A stretch of 64,000 nucleotides of DNA from Symsagittifera roscoffensis (lineage: Eukaryota; Xenacoelomorpha; Acoela; Convolutidae), in NCBI RefSeq assembly GCF_963678635.1, contig NC_087063.1:73553617-73617616 (forward strand), read 5' to 3'. This document shows positions 23,216-37,700 of this stretch, piece after piece (within the stretch, counting starts at the first letter, position 1; each line of letters begins with the position of its first letter). The notes below the pieces were generated by a model. It was not told the DNA's origin. It searched no databases and saw nothing but the letters and a program-made list of their open reading frames with translations. The position numbers were made by a program, and so were the translations under genes.

Positions 23216-23744
23216 ACCCTCTATTACATTTTCATCCTATGTTTTAACAGTTTCTCGGTTTGGCAGGTCATACAGTTTTTATATGTAGAAAATCCACCAA
23301 TTCCTACGAGTTTATACGTACGGAAACTTGCATGATAATATTTCTTTCATTCTTGGAATTATATCGCTCTCAGTTTTCCATAGTAGAAAATCCAAGCTTT
23401 TTTGATTGCTGCTTCGAAACTTGGATTTGAATCATAATAAATTCAATATTAAATCAATAGGTAACCATTTCATTCCACTGAGAAATCTGAAAACTCAAAA
23501 ACATTTTCGAAACTATATATCGCTCGTTTTTCATTTAAACTTTTGCTGTTCGACAGTGGAGTTTACCTTCTTTTAAACAAAGGAAAAAACTGAAATAAAA
23601 AAATCAAACCTTAAAAAATCAATTTTGAGCGTGAACTACTTTTAAGATTTTTCCAAAAAAAAACCAGAGCAAAAAAATCATAAGACCTATTCAAGAGTCT
23701 TCACTACGTTCATTATCTTTTTTAAAAAAAGTTCTCGTTCATGA

Positions 23745-24190
23745 ATAAAAAAACTTGGAGGTATTTGTTTGGTGAATTGCCTAAAACTTCTGCCTCGACT
23801 TCGTTATGGACAAAAAAGGCAGTTTTTACCGCATAAATTTTCTTTTCCTTTTCAACACTTTCCCTCAATTTTTTTCTTTTTTGATCACAAAGGTTAGCTT
23901 GCAATCAAAAAAGAGAACATAGTTTTCTTGTACAAGTTTGGATGTTTTGGTTGAAAAGTAGTTCATCATAGCTTTCTCCATTATGAAATTAATTCTCAAT
24001 AAAAATATTGTAAAAATGTGGTCATTATGATCCATCATTATATTCCATAGTTGTATAAACCGTCCATCATTAAAATCCATTATGATGGGTTATAATTAAT
24101 TTAAATTTCATTATGATTGATTTTACTGGATTATAATTTCCATATAATTTTTGCAAAAATGTTGTTTTAGCTCAGAACAACTTCTTCATC
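23745..24190 (+). repeat. Left flank of the array, shared with 38328-38760
   Basis: About 450 bases resemble 38328-38760 in the same orientation: GTATTTGTTTGGTGAATTGC, GGACAAAAAAGGCAGTTTT, CAACACTTTCCCT, TTTTGATCACA, GTTTTGGTTGAAAA, TATATTCCAT and CCATTATGATGGGTTATAA. Both copies lead into unit-like sequence beginning near ...CAATCATTA. It contains TTATAAT-type palindromes and no gene. Confidence 0.75.
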
Positions 24191-24226
24191 ACTCACATCA
24201 CAACATCTCCTGGCCAATCATTAGGA

Positions 24227-24826
24227 AGAATGGTCTAAAAGCAGAATGGCTCTAAGAGTAGAAAGTAGATTGTAAGTTACTTTAATTGTAACTAAAATTG
24301 AAGTGGAGTTTGAACTTTCAATTGTAATAGAAGAATTAAAATTTTAACTGATCATTTCTACTGAATGATGAAACTCTTAATTGTGAAGTCAAAAGAAATC
24401 TAATTTGTGAAAATTTCAATCTCAAAAAAAATAAAAAACAGAAAGATATTCAATATTACAAAATTGTAAACCCAAGTTGCTCGTCCAAACTTTCCTGCCC
24501 TCAAAAATGTTCGAAGATATAAAGCTTGAAAAATCGTGGACAATGACTCGGAATCGTCAAATACCAAACAGGGTCCTGATTTTTGGTAACTTTTGATGAT
24601 TCTGAATTGTCAAAAAAGACCAAGAAAAAGAATAAATTATGCATGAGTTTTTTGATTAAATTATTGTAAAAATTCTTATTTACTCAAATGATGCATAAAA
24701 AGTTCGTTGCTTTGATATTATTGACATGTCTGATAATTATTTGACCAATTAACTTATAAAAGTTGATATAATTCTGTTGTTCTGCTCTTGGACCCATTCT
24801 GCTCTTTGACCGTTCTGCTTATTGAC
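24227..24826. mobile_element. Module A of unit 1: 0.6-kb element with terminal inverted repeats
   Basis: The left end reads AGAATGGTCTAAAAGCAGAA then TGGCTCTAAGAGTAGAA. The right end in reverse complement reads AGAACGGTCAAAGAGCAGAA then TGGGTCCAAGAGCAGAA. The ends are thus paired imperfect inverted repeats made of a doubled ~17-base motif. No transposase lies inside. The same ends border a much longer, decayed element at about 38775-41500 that carries MULE-like coding sequence, so module A may be its deletion derivative. It is repeated in all nine units. Confidence 0.65.
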
Positions 24827-24888
24827 TTTAAGAGCATTTTGAACTCAACCCAAATGTCACTGAGTTTCTAAGTAAATGCTGGTTGCGT

Positions 24889-25103
24889 AGCAGTATTTAG
24901 ACAACCACGTATTCAGAATGGTCAGGAATCAGACAAATACTGTATTAACCAATCAGAATCGAGACCAGGAAGAAATGAATCATTAATAGTTATTTATTTA
25001 GTAAATTTGCTTTCTCATCTCGATTCTGATTGGTTAATACGGAACAAGTCTGCTTACTGGCGAGTATGAATAAGCGGTTGTCTAAAAACAGACCGTACTC
25101 CGT
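24889..25103. mobile_element. Module B of unit 1: foldback MITE
   Basis: About 215 bases are nearly one long hairpin. The left arm runs AGCAGTATTTAGACAACCAC ... ATTAACCAATCAGAATCGAG; the right arm mirrors it, TCTCGATTCTGATTGGTTAA ... GCGGTTGTCTAAA. The central loop is about 55 bases, AT-rich. A 21-base segment of the arms is perfectly paired in most units. A free-standing copy lies at 23011-23215. Confidence 0.75.
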
Positions 25104-25429
25104 AATTGCTATACTCTGGCCGTATACCATACCAGCAAATAACTTAATCAGTAATCATAGATTCTGTTCGGCTTACAAATTCAGTTATAGTCGAACCTAG
25201 AATTATAGACTTCTTGTTTGGTTGAACATCAATTTTGTTACATTTTTAGCTGCATGATCGTATAAAGCGTGGATAGTTATTTTGATATAACCACAACAAG
25301 TCGATTCATCCGAGACAAATAATTATTAACTTTCTTATTGCTGAGTTTATATCTTGAACGTCGAAAAGAACTGGGACTTTGATTTTGAGTTGCCAAATTC
25401 AATTTGTTGCACTTTTTGCAGAAATGATT

Positions 25430-25712
25430 AGGGCTGCGGGGCAGCAGGGGTGGATCTAGGGTTTGCTTGACGGTAGAATTTTCTAGGATTTTCTCTTTTT
25501 TTATAGCTCGATCAGATTGATTTTCCGAGCTTTCCCAAGTCCCCAATAACTCCCTATTTTGACCAAATTGGCTGCACCGAGGAAAATTCCTAGAAAAAAT
25601 GTGACAAAAATGCTTTTTTTTTGGCGCGCACTCCCCATTCAAAACAAGTACATTTTGAACACAAAAGCGCCGTTAGAAAAAATTTAGGGTCGGTCAGCCA
25701 AAAATGGATGTC
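25430..25712 (+). repeat. Module C of unit 1: dispersed GGATCT...GGCGCGC block
   Basis: Starts GCAGCAGGGGTGGATCTAGG and runs through GGCGCGCACTCCCCATTCAA to GGGTCGGTCAGCCAAAAATG. Homologous blocks outside the array are at 2486-2812 (inverted), 41993-42350, 43555-43870 and 44398-44605. It carries the overlapping minus-strand open frame seen in each unit (25277-25642 here). Confidence 0.75.
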
Positions 25713-28700
25713 TTGGAATAGTATTCACATAACAACATCTCCTGGCCAATCATTAGGAAGAATGGTCTAAAAGCAGAATGGCTCTAAGAGTAGAAAGAAG
25801 ATTGTAAGTTACTTTAATTGTAACTAAAATTTAAGTGGAGTTTGAACTTTCAATTGTAATAGAACAATTGAATTTTAACTGATCATTTCTACTTAATGAT
25901 GAAATGTTCAATTGTGAAGTAAAAAAAAATCCAATTTGTGAAAATTTCAATCTGAACAAAAAAAAATAAAAAACAGAAAGATATTCAATATTACAAAACT
26001 GTAAGCCCAAGTTGCTCGTCCAAATTTTGCTGCCCTCAAAAATGTTCGAAGATATAAAGCTTGAAAGATTGTGGACAATGACTTGGACTCGTCAAATACC
26101 AAACAAGGTCCTGATTTTTGGTAATTTTTGATGATTCTGAATTGTCAAAAAATACCAAGAAAGAATAAATTATGCATGAGTTTTTTGATTAAATTATTGT
26201 AAAAATTCTTATTTACTCAAATGATGCATAAAATGTTCGTTGCTTTGATACTATTGACATTTCTGATAATTGTTTGACGAATTAACTTATAAAAGTTGAT
26301 ATAATTCTGTTGTTCTGCTCTTGGACCCATTCTGCTCTTAGACCGTTCTGCTTATTGACTTTAAGAGCATTTTGAACTCAACCCAAAAGTCTCTGAGTTT
26401 CTAAGTAAATGCTGGTTGCGTAGCAGTATTTAGACAACCACGTATTCAGAATCGTCAGTAATCAGACAAACACTGTATTAACCAATCAGAATCGAGACCA
26501 GGAGAAATGAATCATTAATATTTATTTATTTAGTAAATCTGCTTTCTCATCTCGATTCTGATTGGTTAGTACGGAACAAGTCTGCTTACTGGCGAGTATG
26601 AATAAGCGGTTGTCTAAATACACACCGCACTCCTTAATTGCTATACTCTGGCCGTATACCATACCAGCAAATAACTTAATCAGTAATCAAAGATTCTGTT
26701 CGGCTTACAAATTCAGTTATAGTCAAACCTAGAATTATAGACTTCTTGTTTAGTTGAACATCAATTTTGTTCACATTTTTAGCTGTATGGTCGTATAAAG
26801 CGTGGATAGTTATTGGGATATAACCACACTAAGTCGATTAATCCGAGACAAATAATTATTAACTTTCTTATTGCTGAGTTTATATCTTGAACATCGAAAA
26901 GAACTGGGACTTTGATTTTGAGATACCAAATTCACTTTGTTGCACTTTTTGCAGAAATGATTAGGGCTGCGGGGCAGCAGGGGTGGATCTAGGGTTTGCT
27001 TGACGGTAGAATTTTCTAGGATTTTATCTTTTTTTATAGCTCGATCAGATTGATTTTCCGAGCTTTCCCAAGTCCCCATTAACTCCCTATTTTGACCAAA
27101 TTGGCTGCACCGAGGAAAATTCCTAGAAAAAATGTGACAAAAATGCTTTTTTTTTGGCGCGCACTCCCCATTCAAAACAAGTACATTTTGAATACAAAAG
27201 CGCCGTTGGAAAAAATTTAGGGTCGGTCAGCCAAAAATGGATGTCTTGGAATAGTACTCACATCACAACATCTCCTGGCCAATCATTAGGAAGAATGGTC
27301 TAAAAGCAGAATGGCTCTAAGAGTAGAAAGTAGATTGTAAGTTACTTTAATTGTAACTAAAATTAAAGTGGAGTTTGAACTTTCAATTGTAATAGAACAA
27401 TTGAAATTTTAACTGATCATTTCTACTGAATGATGAAATTTTCAATTGTGAAGTCAAAAAAAAATCTAACTTGTGAAAATTTCAATCTCAAAAAAAAAAT
27501 AAAAAACAGAAAGATATTCAATATTACAAAACTGTAAACCCAAGTTGCTCGTCCAAATTTTCCTGCCCTCAAAAAAGTTCGAAGATATAAAGCTTGAAAG
27601 CTTGTGGACAATGACTTGGAATCGTCAAATACCAAACAAGGTCCTGATTTTTGGTAATTTTTGATGATTCTGAATTGTCAAAAAATACCAAGAAAAAGAA
27701 TAAATTATGCATGAGTTTTTTGATTAAATTATTGTAAAAATTCTTATTTACTCAAATGATGCATAAAATGTTCGTTGCTTTGATACTATTGAAATTTCTG
27801 ATAATTGTTTGACGAATTAACTTAAAGTTGATATAATTCTGTTGTTCTGCTCTTGGACCCATTCTGCTCTTAGACCGTTCTGCTTATTGACTTTAAGAGC
27901 ATTTTGAACTCAACCCGAAAATCACTGAGTTTCTAAGTAAATGCTGGTTGCGTAGCAGTATATAGACAACCACGTATTCAGAATCGTCAGTAATCAGACA
28001 AATACTGTATTAACCAATCAGAATCGAGACCAGGAAGAAATGAATCATTAATATTTATTTATTTAGTAAATCTGCTTTCTCATCTCGATTCTGATTGGTT
28101 AATACGGAACAAGTCTGCTTACTGGCGAGTATGAATAAGCGGTTGTCTAAATACAGACCGCACTCCGTAATTGCTATACTCTGGCCGTATACCATACCAG
28201 CAAATAACTTAATCAGTAATCAAAGATTCTGTTCGGCTTGCAAATTCAGTTATAGTCAAACCTAGAAATATAGACTTCTTGTTTAGTTGAACATCAATTT
28301 TGTTCACATTTTTAGCTGTATGGTCGTATAAAGCGTGGATAGTTATTGGGATATAACAACAACAAGTCGATTAATCCGAGACAAATATTTATTAACTTTC
28401 TTATTGCTGAGTTTTTATCTTGAACATCGAAAAGAACTGGGACTTTGATTTTGAGTTGCCAAATTCAATTTGTTGCACTTTTTGCAGATATGATTAGGGC
28501 TGCGGGGCAGCAGGGGTGGATCTAGGGTTTGCTTGAAGGTATAATTTTCTAGGATTTTCTCTTTTTTTATAGCTCGATCAGATTGATTTTCCGAGCTTTC
28601 CCAAGTCCCCATTAACTCCCTATTTTGACCAAATTTGCTGCACCGAGGAAAATTCCTAGAAAAAATATGACAAAAATGCTTTTTTTTTTGGCGCGCACTC

Positions 28701-31700
28701 CCCATTCAAAACAAGTACATTTTGAATACAAAAGCGCCGTTAGAAAAAATTTAGGGTCGGCCAGCCAAAAATGGATGTCTTGGAATAGTACTCACATCAC
28801 AACATCTCCTGGCCAATCATTAGGAAGAATGGTCTAAAAGCAGAATGGCTCTAAGAGTAGAAAGTAGATTGTAAGTTACTTTAATTGTAACTAAAATTAA
28901 AGTGGAGTTTGAACTTTCAATTGTAATAGAACAATTGAAATTTTAACTGATCATTTCTACTGAATGATGAAATTTTCAATTGTGAAGTAAAAAAAAATCT
29001 AACTTGTGAAAATTTCAATCTCAAAAAAAAATAAAAAACAGAAAGATATTCAATATTACAAAACTGTAAACCCAAGTTGCTCGTCCAAATTTTCCTGCCC
29101 TCAAAAAAGTTCGAAGATATAAAGCTTGAAAGCTTGTGGACAATGACTTGGAATCGTCAAATACCAAACAAGGTCCTGATTTTTGGTAATTTTTGATGAT
29201 TCTGAATTGTCAAAAAATACCAAGAAAAAGAATAAATTATGCATGAGTTTTTTGATTAAATTATTGTAGAAATTTTTATTTACTCAAATGATGCATAAAA
29301 TGTTCGTTGCTTTGATACTATTGACATTTCTGATAATTGTTTGACGAATTAACTTAAAGTTGATATAATTCTGTTGTTCTGCTCTTGGACCCATTCTGCT
29401 CTTAGACCGTTCTGCTTATTGACTTTAAGAGCATTTTGAACTCAACCCGAAAATCACTGAGTTTCTAAGTAAATGCTGGTTGCGTAGCAGTATATAGACA
29501 ACCACGTATTCAGAATCGTCAGTAATCAGACAAATACTGTATTAACCAATCAGAATCGAGACCAGGAAGAAATGAATCATTAATATTTATTTATTTAGTA
29601 AATCTGCTTTCTCATCTCGATTCTGATTGGTTAATACGGAACAAGTCTGCTTACTGGCGAGTATGAATAAGCGGTTGTCTAAATACAGACCGCACTCCGT
29701 AATTGCTATACTCTGGCCGTATACCATACCAGCAAATAACTTAATCAGTAATCAAAGATTCTGTTCGGCTTACAAACTCAGTTATAGTCAAACCTAGAAT
29801 TATAGACTTCTTGTTTAGTTGAACATCAATTTTGTTCACATTTTTAGCTGTATGGTCGTATAAAGCGTGGATAGTTATTGGGATATAACAACAACAAGTC
29901 GATTAATCCGAGACAAATATTTATTAACTTTCTTATTGCTGAGTTTATATCTTGAACAACGAAAAGAACTGGGACTTTGATTTTGAGTTGCCAAATTCAA
30001 TTTGTTGCACTTTTTGCAGATATGATTAGGGCTGCAGGGCAGCAGGGGTGGATCTAGGGTTTGCTTGAAGGTATAATTTTCTAGGATTTTCTCTTTTTTT
30101 ATAGCTCGATCAGATTGATTTTCCGAGCTTTCCCAAGTCCCCATTAACTCCCTATTTTGACCAAATTTGCTGCACCGAGGAAAATTCCTAGAAAAAATAT
30201 GACAAAAATGCTTTTTTTTTTGGCGCGCACTCCCCATTCAAAACAAGTACATTTTGAATACAAAAGCGCCGTTAGAAAAAGTTTAGGGTCGGTCAGCCAA
30301 AAATGGATGTCTTGGAATAGTACTCACATCACAACATCTCCTGGCCAATCATTAGGAAGAATGGTCTAAAAGCAGAATGGCTCTAAGAGTAGAAAGTAGA
30401 TTGTAAGTTACTTTAATTGTAACTAAAATTAAAGTGGAGTTTGAACTTTCAATTGTAATAGAACAATTGAAATTTTAACTGATCATTTCTACTGAATGAT
30501 GAAATTTTCAATTGTGAAGTAAAAAAAAATCTAACTTGTGAAAATTTCAATCTCAAAAAAAATAAAAAACAGAAAAATATTCAATATTACAAAACTGTAA
30601 ACCCAAGTTGCTCGTCCAAATTTTCCTGCCCTCAAACAAGTTCGAAGATATAAAGCTTGAAAGCTTGTGGACAATGACTTGGAATCGTCAAATACCAAAC
30701 AAGGTCCTGATTTTTGTTAATTTTGGATGATTCTGAATTGTCAAAAAATACCAAGAAAAAGATTAAATTATGCATGAGTTTTTTGATTAAATTATTGTAA
30801 AAACTCTTATTTACTCAAATGATGCATAAAATGTTTGTTGCTTTGATACTATTGACATTTCTGATAATTGTTTGACGAATTAACTTATAAAAGTTGATAT
30901 AATTCTGTTGTTCTGCTCTTGGACCCATTCTGCTCTTAGACCGTTCTGCTTATTGACTTTAAGAGCATTTTGAACTCAACCCGAAAATCACTGAGTTTCT
31001 AAGTAAATGCTGGTTGCGTAGCAGTATTTAGACAACCACGTATTCAGAATCGTCAGTAATCAGACAAATACTGTATTAACCAATCAGAATCGAGACCAGG
31101 AAGAAATGAATCATTAATATTTATTTATTTAGTAAATCTGCTTTCTCATCTCGATTCTGATTGGTTAATACGGAACAAGTCTGCTTACTGGCGAGTATGA
31201 ATAAGCGGTTGTCTAAATACAGACCGCACTCCGTAATTGCTATACTCTGGCCGTATACCATACCAGCAAATAACTTAATCAGTAATCAAAGATTCTGTTC
31301 GGCTTACAAATTCAGTTATAGTCAAACCTAGAATTATGGACTTCTTGTTTAGTTGAACATCAATTTTGTTCACATTTTTAGCTGTATGGTCGTATAAAAC
31401 GTGGATAGTTATTGGGATATAACCACAACAAGTCGATTAATCCGAGACAAATAATTATTAACTTTCTTACTGCTGAGTTTATATCTTGAACATCGAAAAG
31501 AACTGGGACTTTGATTTTGAGTTGCCAAATTCAATTTGTTGCACTTTTTGCAGAAATGATTAGGGCTGCGGGGCAGCAGGGGTGGATCTAGGGTTTGCTT
31601 GACGGTAAAATTTTCTAGGATTTTCTCTTTTTTTATAGCTCGATCAGATTGATTTTCCGAGCTTTCCCAAGTCCCCATTAACTCCCTATTTTGACCAAAT

Positions 31701-34700
31701 TGGCTGCACCGAGGAAAATTCCTAGAAAAAATGTGACAAAAATGCTTTTTTTGGCGCGCACTCCCCATTCAAAACAAGTACAATTTGAATACAAAAGCGC
31801 CGTTAGAAAAAATTTAGGTTCGGTCAGCCAAAAATGGATGTCTTGGAATAGTTCTCACATCACAACATCTCCTGGCCAATCATTAGGAAGAATGGTCTAA
31901 GAGCAGAATGGCTCTAAGAGTAGAAAGTAGATTGTAAGTTACTTTAATTGTAACTAAAATTAAAGTGGAGTTTGAACTTTCAATTGTAATAGAACAATTG
32001 AAATTTTAACTGATCATTTCTACTGAATGATGAAATTTTCAATTGTGAAGTCAAAAAAAAATCTAACTTGTGAAACTTTCAATCTCAAAAAAATAAAAAA
32101 CAGAAAGATATTTAATATTACAAAAATGTAAACCCAAGTTGCTCGTCCAAATTTTCCTGCCCTCAAAAATGTTCGAAGATATAAAGCTTAAAAGATCGTG
32201 GACAATGACTCGGAATCGTCAAATACCAAACAGGGTCCTGATTTTTGGTAATTTTTGATGATTCTGAATTGTCAAAAAATACCAAGAAAAAGAATAAATT
32301 ATGCATGAGTTTTTTGATTAAATTATTGTAAAAATTCTTATTTACTCAAATGATGCATAAAATGTTCGTTGCTTTGATACTATTGACATTTCTGATAATT
32401 GTTTGACGAATTAACTTATAAAAGTTGATATAATTCTGTTGTTCTGCTCTTGGACCCATTCTGCTCTTAGACCGTTCTGCTTATTGACTCTAAGAGCATT
32501 TTGAACTCAACCCGAATGTCACTGAGTTTCTAAGTAAATGCTGGTTGCGTAGCAGTATTTAGACAACCACGTATTCAGAATCGTCAGTAATCAGACAAAT
32601 ACTGTATTAACCAATCAGAATCGAGACCAGGAAGAAATGAATCATTAATATTTATTTATTTAGTAAATCTGCTTTCTCATCTCGATTCTGATTGGTTAAT
32701 ACGGAACAAGTCTGCTTACTGGCGAGTATGAATAAGCGGTTGTCTAAATACAGACCGCACTCCGTAATTGCTATACTCTGGCCGTATACCATACCAGCAA
32801 ATAACTTAATCAGTAATCAAAGATTCTGTTCGGCTTACAAATTCAGTTATAGTCAAACCTAGAATTATAGACTTCTTGTTTAGTTGAACATCAATTTTGT
32901 TCACATTTTTAGCTGTATGGTCGTATAAAGCGTGGATAGTTATTGGGATATAACCACAACAAGTCGATTAATCCGAGACAAATAATTATTAACTTTCTTA
33001 TTGCTGAGTTTATATCTTGAACATCGAAAAGAACTGGGACTTTGATTTTGAGTTGCCAAATTCAATTTGTTGCAATTTTTGCAGAAATGATTAGGGCTGC
33101 GGGGCAGCAGGGGTGGATCTAGGGTTTGCTTGAAGGTAGAATTTTCTAGGATTTTCTCTTTTCTTATAGCTCGATCAGATTGATTTTCCGAGCTTTCCCA
33201 AGTCCCCATTAACTCCCTATTTTGACCAAATTGGCTGCACCGAGGAAAATTCCTAGAAAAAATGTGACAAAAATGCTTTTTTTTGGCGCGCACTCCCCAT
33301 TCAAAACAAGTAAATTTTGAATACAAAAGCGCCGTTAGAAAAAATTTAGGGTCGGTCAGCCAAAAATGGATGTCTTGGAATAGTACTCACATAAAAACAT
33401 CTCCTGGCCAATCATTAGGAAGAATGGTCTAAAAGCAGAATGGCTCTAAGAGTAGAAAGTAGATTGTAAGTTACTTTAATTGTAACTAAAATTAAAGTGG
33501 AGTTTGAACTTTCAATTGTAATAGAACAATTGAAATTTTAACTGATCATTTCTACTGAATGATGAAATTTTCAATTGTGAAGTCAAAAAAAATCTAATTT
33601 GTGAAAATTTCAATCTCAAAAAAATAAAAAACAGAAAGATATTCAATAATACAAAAATGTAAACCCAAGTTGCTCGTCCAAATTTTCCTGCCCTCAAAAA
33701 TGTTCGAAGATATAAAGCTTAAAAGATCGTGGACAATGACTCGGAATCGTCAAATACCAAACAGGGTCCTGATTTTTGGTAATTTTTGATGATTCTGAAT
33801 TGTCAAAAAATACCAAGAAAAAGAATAAATTATGCATGAGTTTTTTGAGTAAATTATTGTAAAAATTCTTATTTACTCAAATGATGCATAAAATGTTCGT
33901 TGCTTTGATATAATTGACATTTCTGACAATTGTTTGACCAATTAACTTATAAAAGTTGATATAATTCTGTTGTTCTGCTCTTGGACCCATTCTGCTCTTA
34001 GACCGTTCTGCTTATTGACTTTAAGAGCATTTTGAACTCAACCCGAAAGTCACTGAATTCTAAGTAAATGCTGGTTGCGTAGCAGTATTTAGACAACCAC
34101 GTATTCAGAATCGTCAGTAATCAGACAAATACTGTATTAACCAATCAGAATCGAGACCAGGAGGAAATGAATCATTAATATTTATTTATTTAGTAAATCT
34201 GCTTTCTCATCTCGATTCTGATTGGTTAATACGGAACAAGTCTGCTTACTGGCGAGTATGAATAAGCGGTTGTCTAAATACAGACCGCACTCCGTAATTG
34301 CTATACTCTGGCCGTATACCATACCAGCAAATAACTTAATCAGTAATCAAAGATTCTGTTCGGCTTACAAATTCAGTTATAGTCAAACCTAGAATTATAG
34401 ACTTCTTGTTTAGTTGAACATCAATTTTGTTCACATTTTTAGCTGTATGGTCGTTTAAAGCGTGGATAGTTATTGGGATATAACCACAACAAGTCGATTA
34501 ATCCGAGACAAATAATTATTAACTTTCTTATTGCTGAGTTTATATCTTGAACATCGAAAAGAACTGGGACTTTGATTTTGAGTTACCAAACTCATTTTGT
34601 TGCACTTTTTGCAGAAATGATTAGGGCTGCGGGGTAGCAGGGGGGGATCTAGGGTTTGCTTGACGGTAGAATTTACTAGGATTTTCTCTTTTTTTATAGC

Positions 34701-37700
34701 TCGATCAGATTGATTTTCCGAGCTTTCCCAAGTCCCCATTAACTCCCTATTTTGACCAAATTGGCTGCACCGATAAAAAATATTAGAAAAAATGTGACAA
34801 AAATGTTTTTTTTTGGCGCGCACTCCCCATTCAAAACAAGTACATTTTGAGTACAAAAGCGCCGTTAGAAAAAATTTAGGGTCGGTCAGCCAAAAATGGA
34901 TGTCTTGGAATAATACTCACATCACAACATCTCCTGGCCAATCATTAGGAAGAATGGTCTAAAAGCAGAATGACTTTAAGAGTAGAAAGTAGATTGTAAG
35001 TTACTTTAATTGTAACTAAAATTAAAGTGGAGTTTGAACTTTCAATTGTAATAGAACAATTGAAATTTTAACTGATCATTTCTACTGAATGATGAAATTT
35101 TCAATTGTGAAGTCAAAAAAAAAATCCAACTTGTGAAAACTTCAACCTCAAAAAAAATTAAAAACAGAAAGATATTCAATATTACAAAAGTGTAAACCCA
35201 AGTTGCTCGTCCAAACTTTCCTGCCCTCAAAATTGTTTGAAGATATAAAGCTTAAAAGATCGTGGACAATGACTCGGAATCGTCAAATACCAAACAGGGT
35301 CCTGATTTTTGGTAATTTTTGATGATTCTGAATTGTCAAAAAATACCAAGAAAAAGAATAAGTTATGCATGAGTTTTTTGATTAAATTATTGTAAAAATT
35401 CATATTTACTCAAATGATGCATAAAATGTTCGTTGCTTTGATATTATTGACATTTCTGATAATTGTTTGACCAATTAACTTATAAAAATTGATATAATTC
35501 TGTTGTTCTGCTCTTGGACCCATTCTGCTCTTAGAATGTTCTGCTTATTGACTTTAAGAGCATTTTGAACTCAACCCGAAAGTCACTGAGTTTCTAAGTA
35601 AATGCTGGTTGCGTAGCAGTATTTAGACAACCACGTATTCAGAATCGTCAGTAATCAGAAAAATACTGTATTAACCAATCAGAATCGAGAACAGGAAGAA
35701 ATGAATCATTAATATTTATTTATTTAGTAAATCTGCTTTCTCATCTCGATTCTGATTGGTTAATACGGAACAAGTCTGCTTACTGGCGAGTATGAATAAG
35801 CGGTTGTCTAAACACAGACCGCACTCCCTAATTGCTATACTCTGGCCGTATACCATACCAACAAATAACTTAATCAGTAATCAAAGAATCTGTTCGGCTT
35901 ACAAATTCAGTTATAGTCAAACCTAGAATTATAGACTTCTTGTTTTGTTGAACATCAATTTTGTTCACATTTTTAGCTGTATGGTCGTATAAAGCGTGGA
36001 TAGTTATTGGGATATAACCACAACAAGTCGATTAATCCGAGACAAATAATTATTAACTTTCTTACTGCTGAGTTTATATCTTGAACATCGAAAAGAACTG
36101 GGACTTTGATTTTGAGTTGCCAAATTCAATTTGTTGCACTTTTTGCAGAAATGATTAGGGCTGCGGGGCAGCAGGGGTGGATCTAGGGTTTGCTTGACGG
36201 TAGAATTTTCTAGGATTTTCTCTTTTTTTATAGCTCGATCAGATTGATTTTCCGAGCTTTTCCAAGTCCCCATTAACTCCCTATTTTGACCAAATTGGCT
36301 GCACCGAGGAAAATTCCTAGAAAAAATGTGACAAAAATGCTTTTTTTTTGGCGCGCACTCCCCATTCAAAACAAGTACATTTTGAACACAAAAGCGCCGT
36401 TAGAAAAAATTTAGGGTCGGTCAGCCAAAAATGGATGTCTTGGAATAGTACTCACATCACAACATCTCCTGGCCAATCATTAGGAAGAATGGTCTAAAAG
36501 CAGAATGGCTCTAAGAGTAGAAAGTAGATTGTAAGTTACTTTAATTGTAACTAAAATTAAAGTGGAGTTTGAACTTTCAATTGAAATAAAACAATTGAAA
36601 TTTTAACTGATCATTTCTACTGAATAATGAAATTTTCAATTGTGAAGTAAAAAAAATCTAATTTGTGAAAATTTCAATCTCAAAAAAAATAAAAAAAGAA
36701 AGATATTCAATATTACAAAATTGTAAACCCAAGTCGCTCGTCCAAACTTTCCTGACCTCAAAAATGTTCGAAGATATAAAGCTTGAAAGATCGTGGACAA
36801 TGACTCGGAATCGTCAAATACCAGACAGGGTCCTGATTTTTGGTAATTTTTGATGATTCTGAATTGTCAAAAAATACCAAGAAAAAGAATAAATTATGCA
36901 TGAGTTTTTTGATTAAATTTTTGTAAGAATTCTTATTTACTCAAATGAAGCATAAAATGTTCGTTGCTTTGATATTATTGACATTTCTGATAATCGTTTG
37001 ACCAATTAACTTATAAAAGTTGATATAATTCTGTTTTTCTGCTCTTGGACCCATTCTGCTCTTAGACCGTTCTGCTTTTTGACTTTAAGAGCATTTTGAA
37101 CTCAACCCAAATGTCACTGAATTTCTAAGTAAATGCTGGATGCGTAGCAGTACTTAGACAACCACGTATTCAAAATCGTCAGTAATCAGACAAATACTGT
37201 ATTAACCAATCAGAATCGAGACCAGGAAGAAATGAATCATTAATATTTATTTATTTAGTAAATCTGCTTTCTCATCTCGATTCTGATTGGTTAATTCGGA
37301 ACAAGTCTGCTTACTGACGAGTATGAATAAGCGGTTGTCTAAATACAGACCGCACTCCGTAATTGCTATACTCTGGCCGTATACCATACCAGCAAATAAC
37401 TTAATCAGTAATCATAGATTCTGTTCGGCTCACAAATTCAGTTATAGTCAAACCTAGAATTATAGACTTCTTGTTTGGTTGAACATCAATTTTGTTCACA
37501 TTTTTAGCTGTATGGTCGTATAAAGCGTGGATAGTTATTGGGATATAACCAGAACAAGTCGATAAATCCGAGACAAATAATTATTAACTTTCTTATTGCT
37601 GAGTTTATATCTTGAACATCGAAAAGAACTGGGACTTTGAAATTGAGTTGCCAAACTCAATTTGTTGCACTTTTTGCAGAAATGATTAGGGCTGCGGGGC

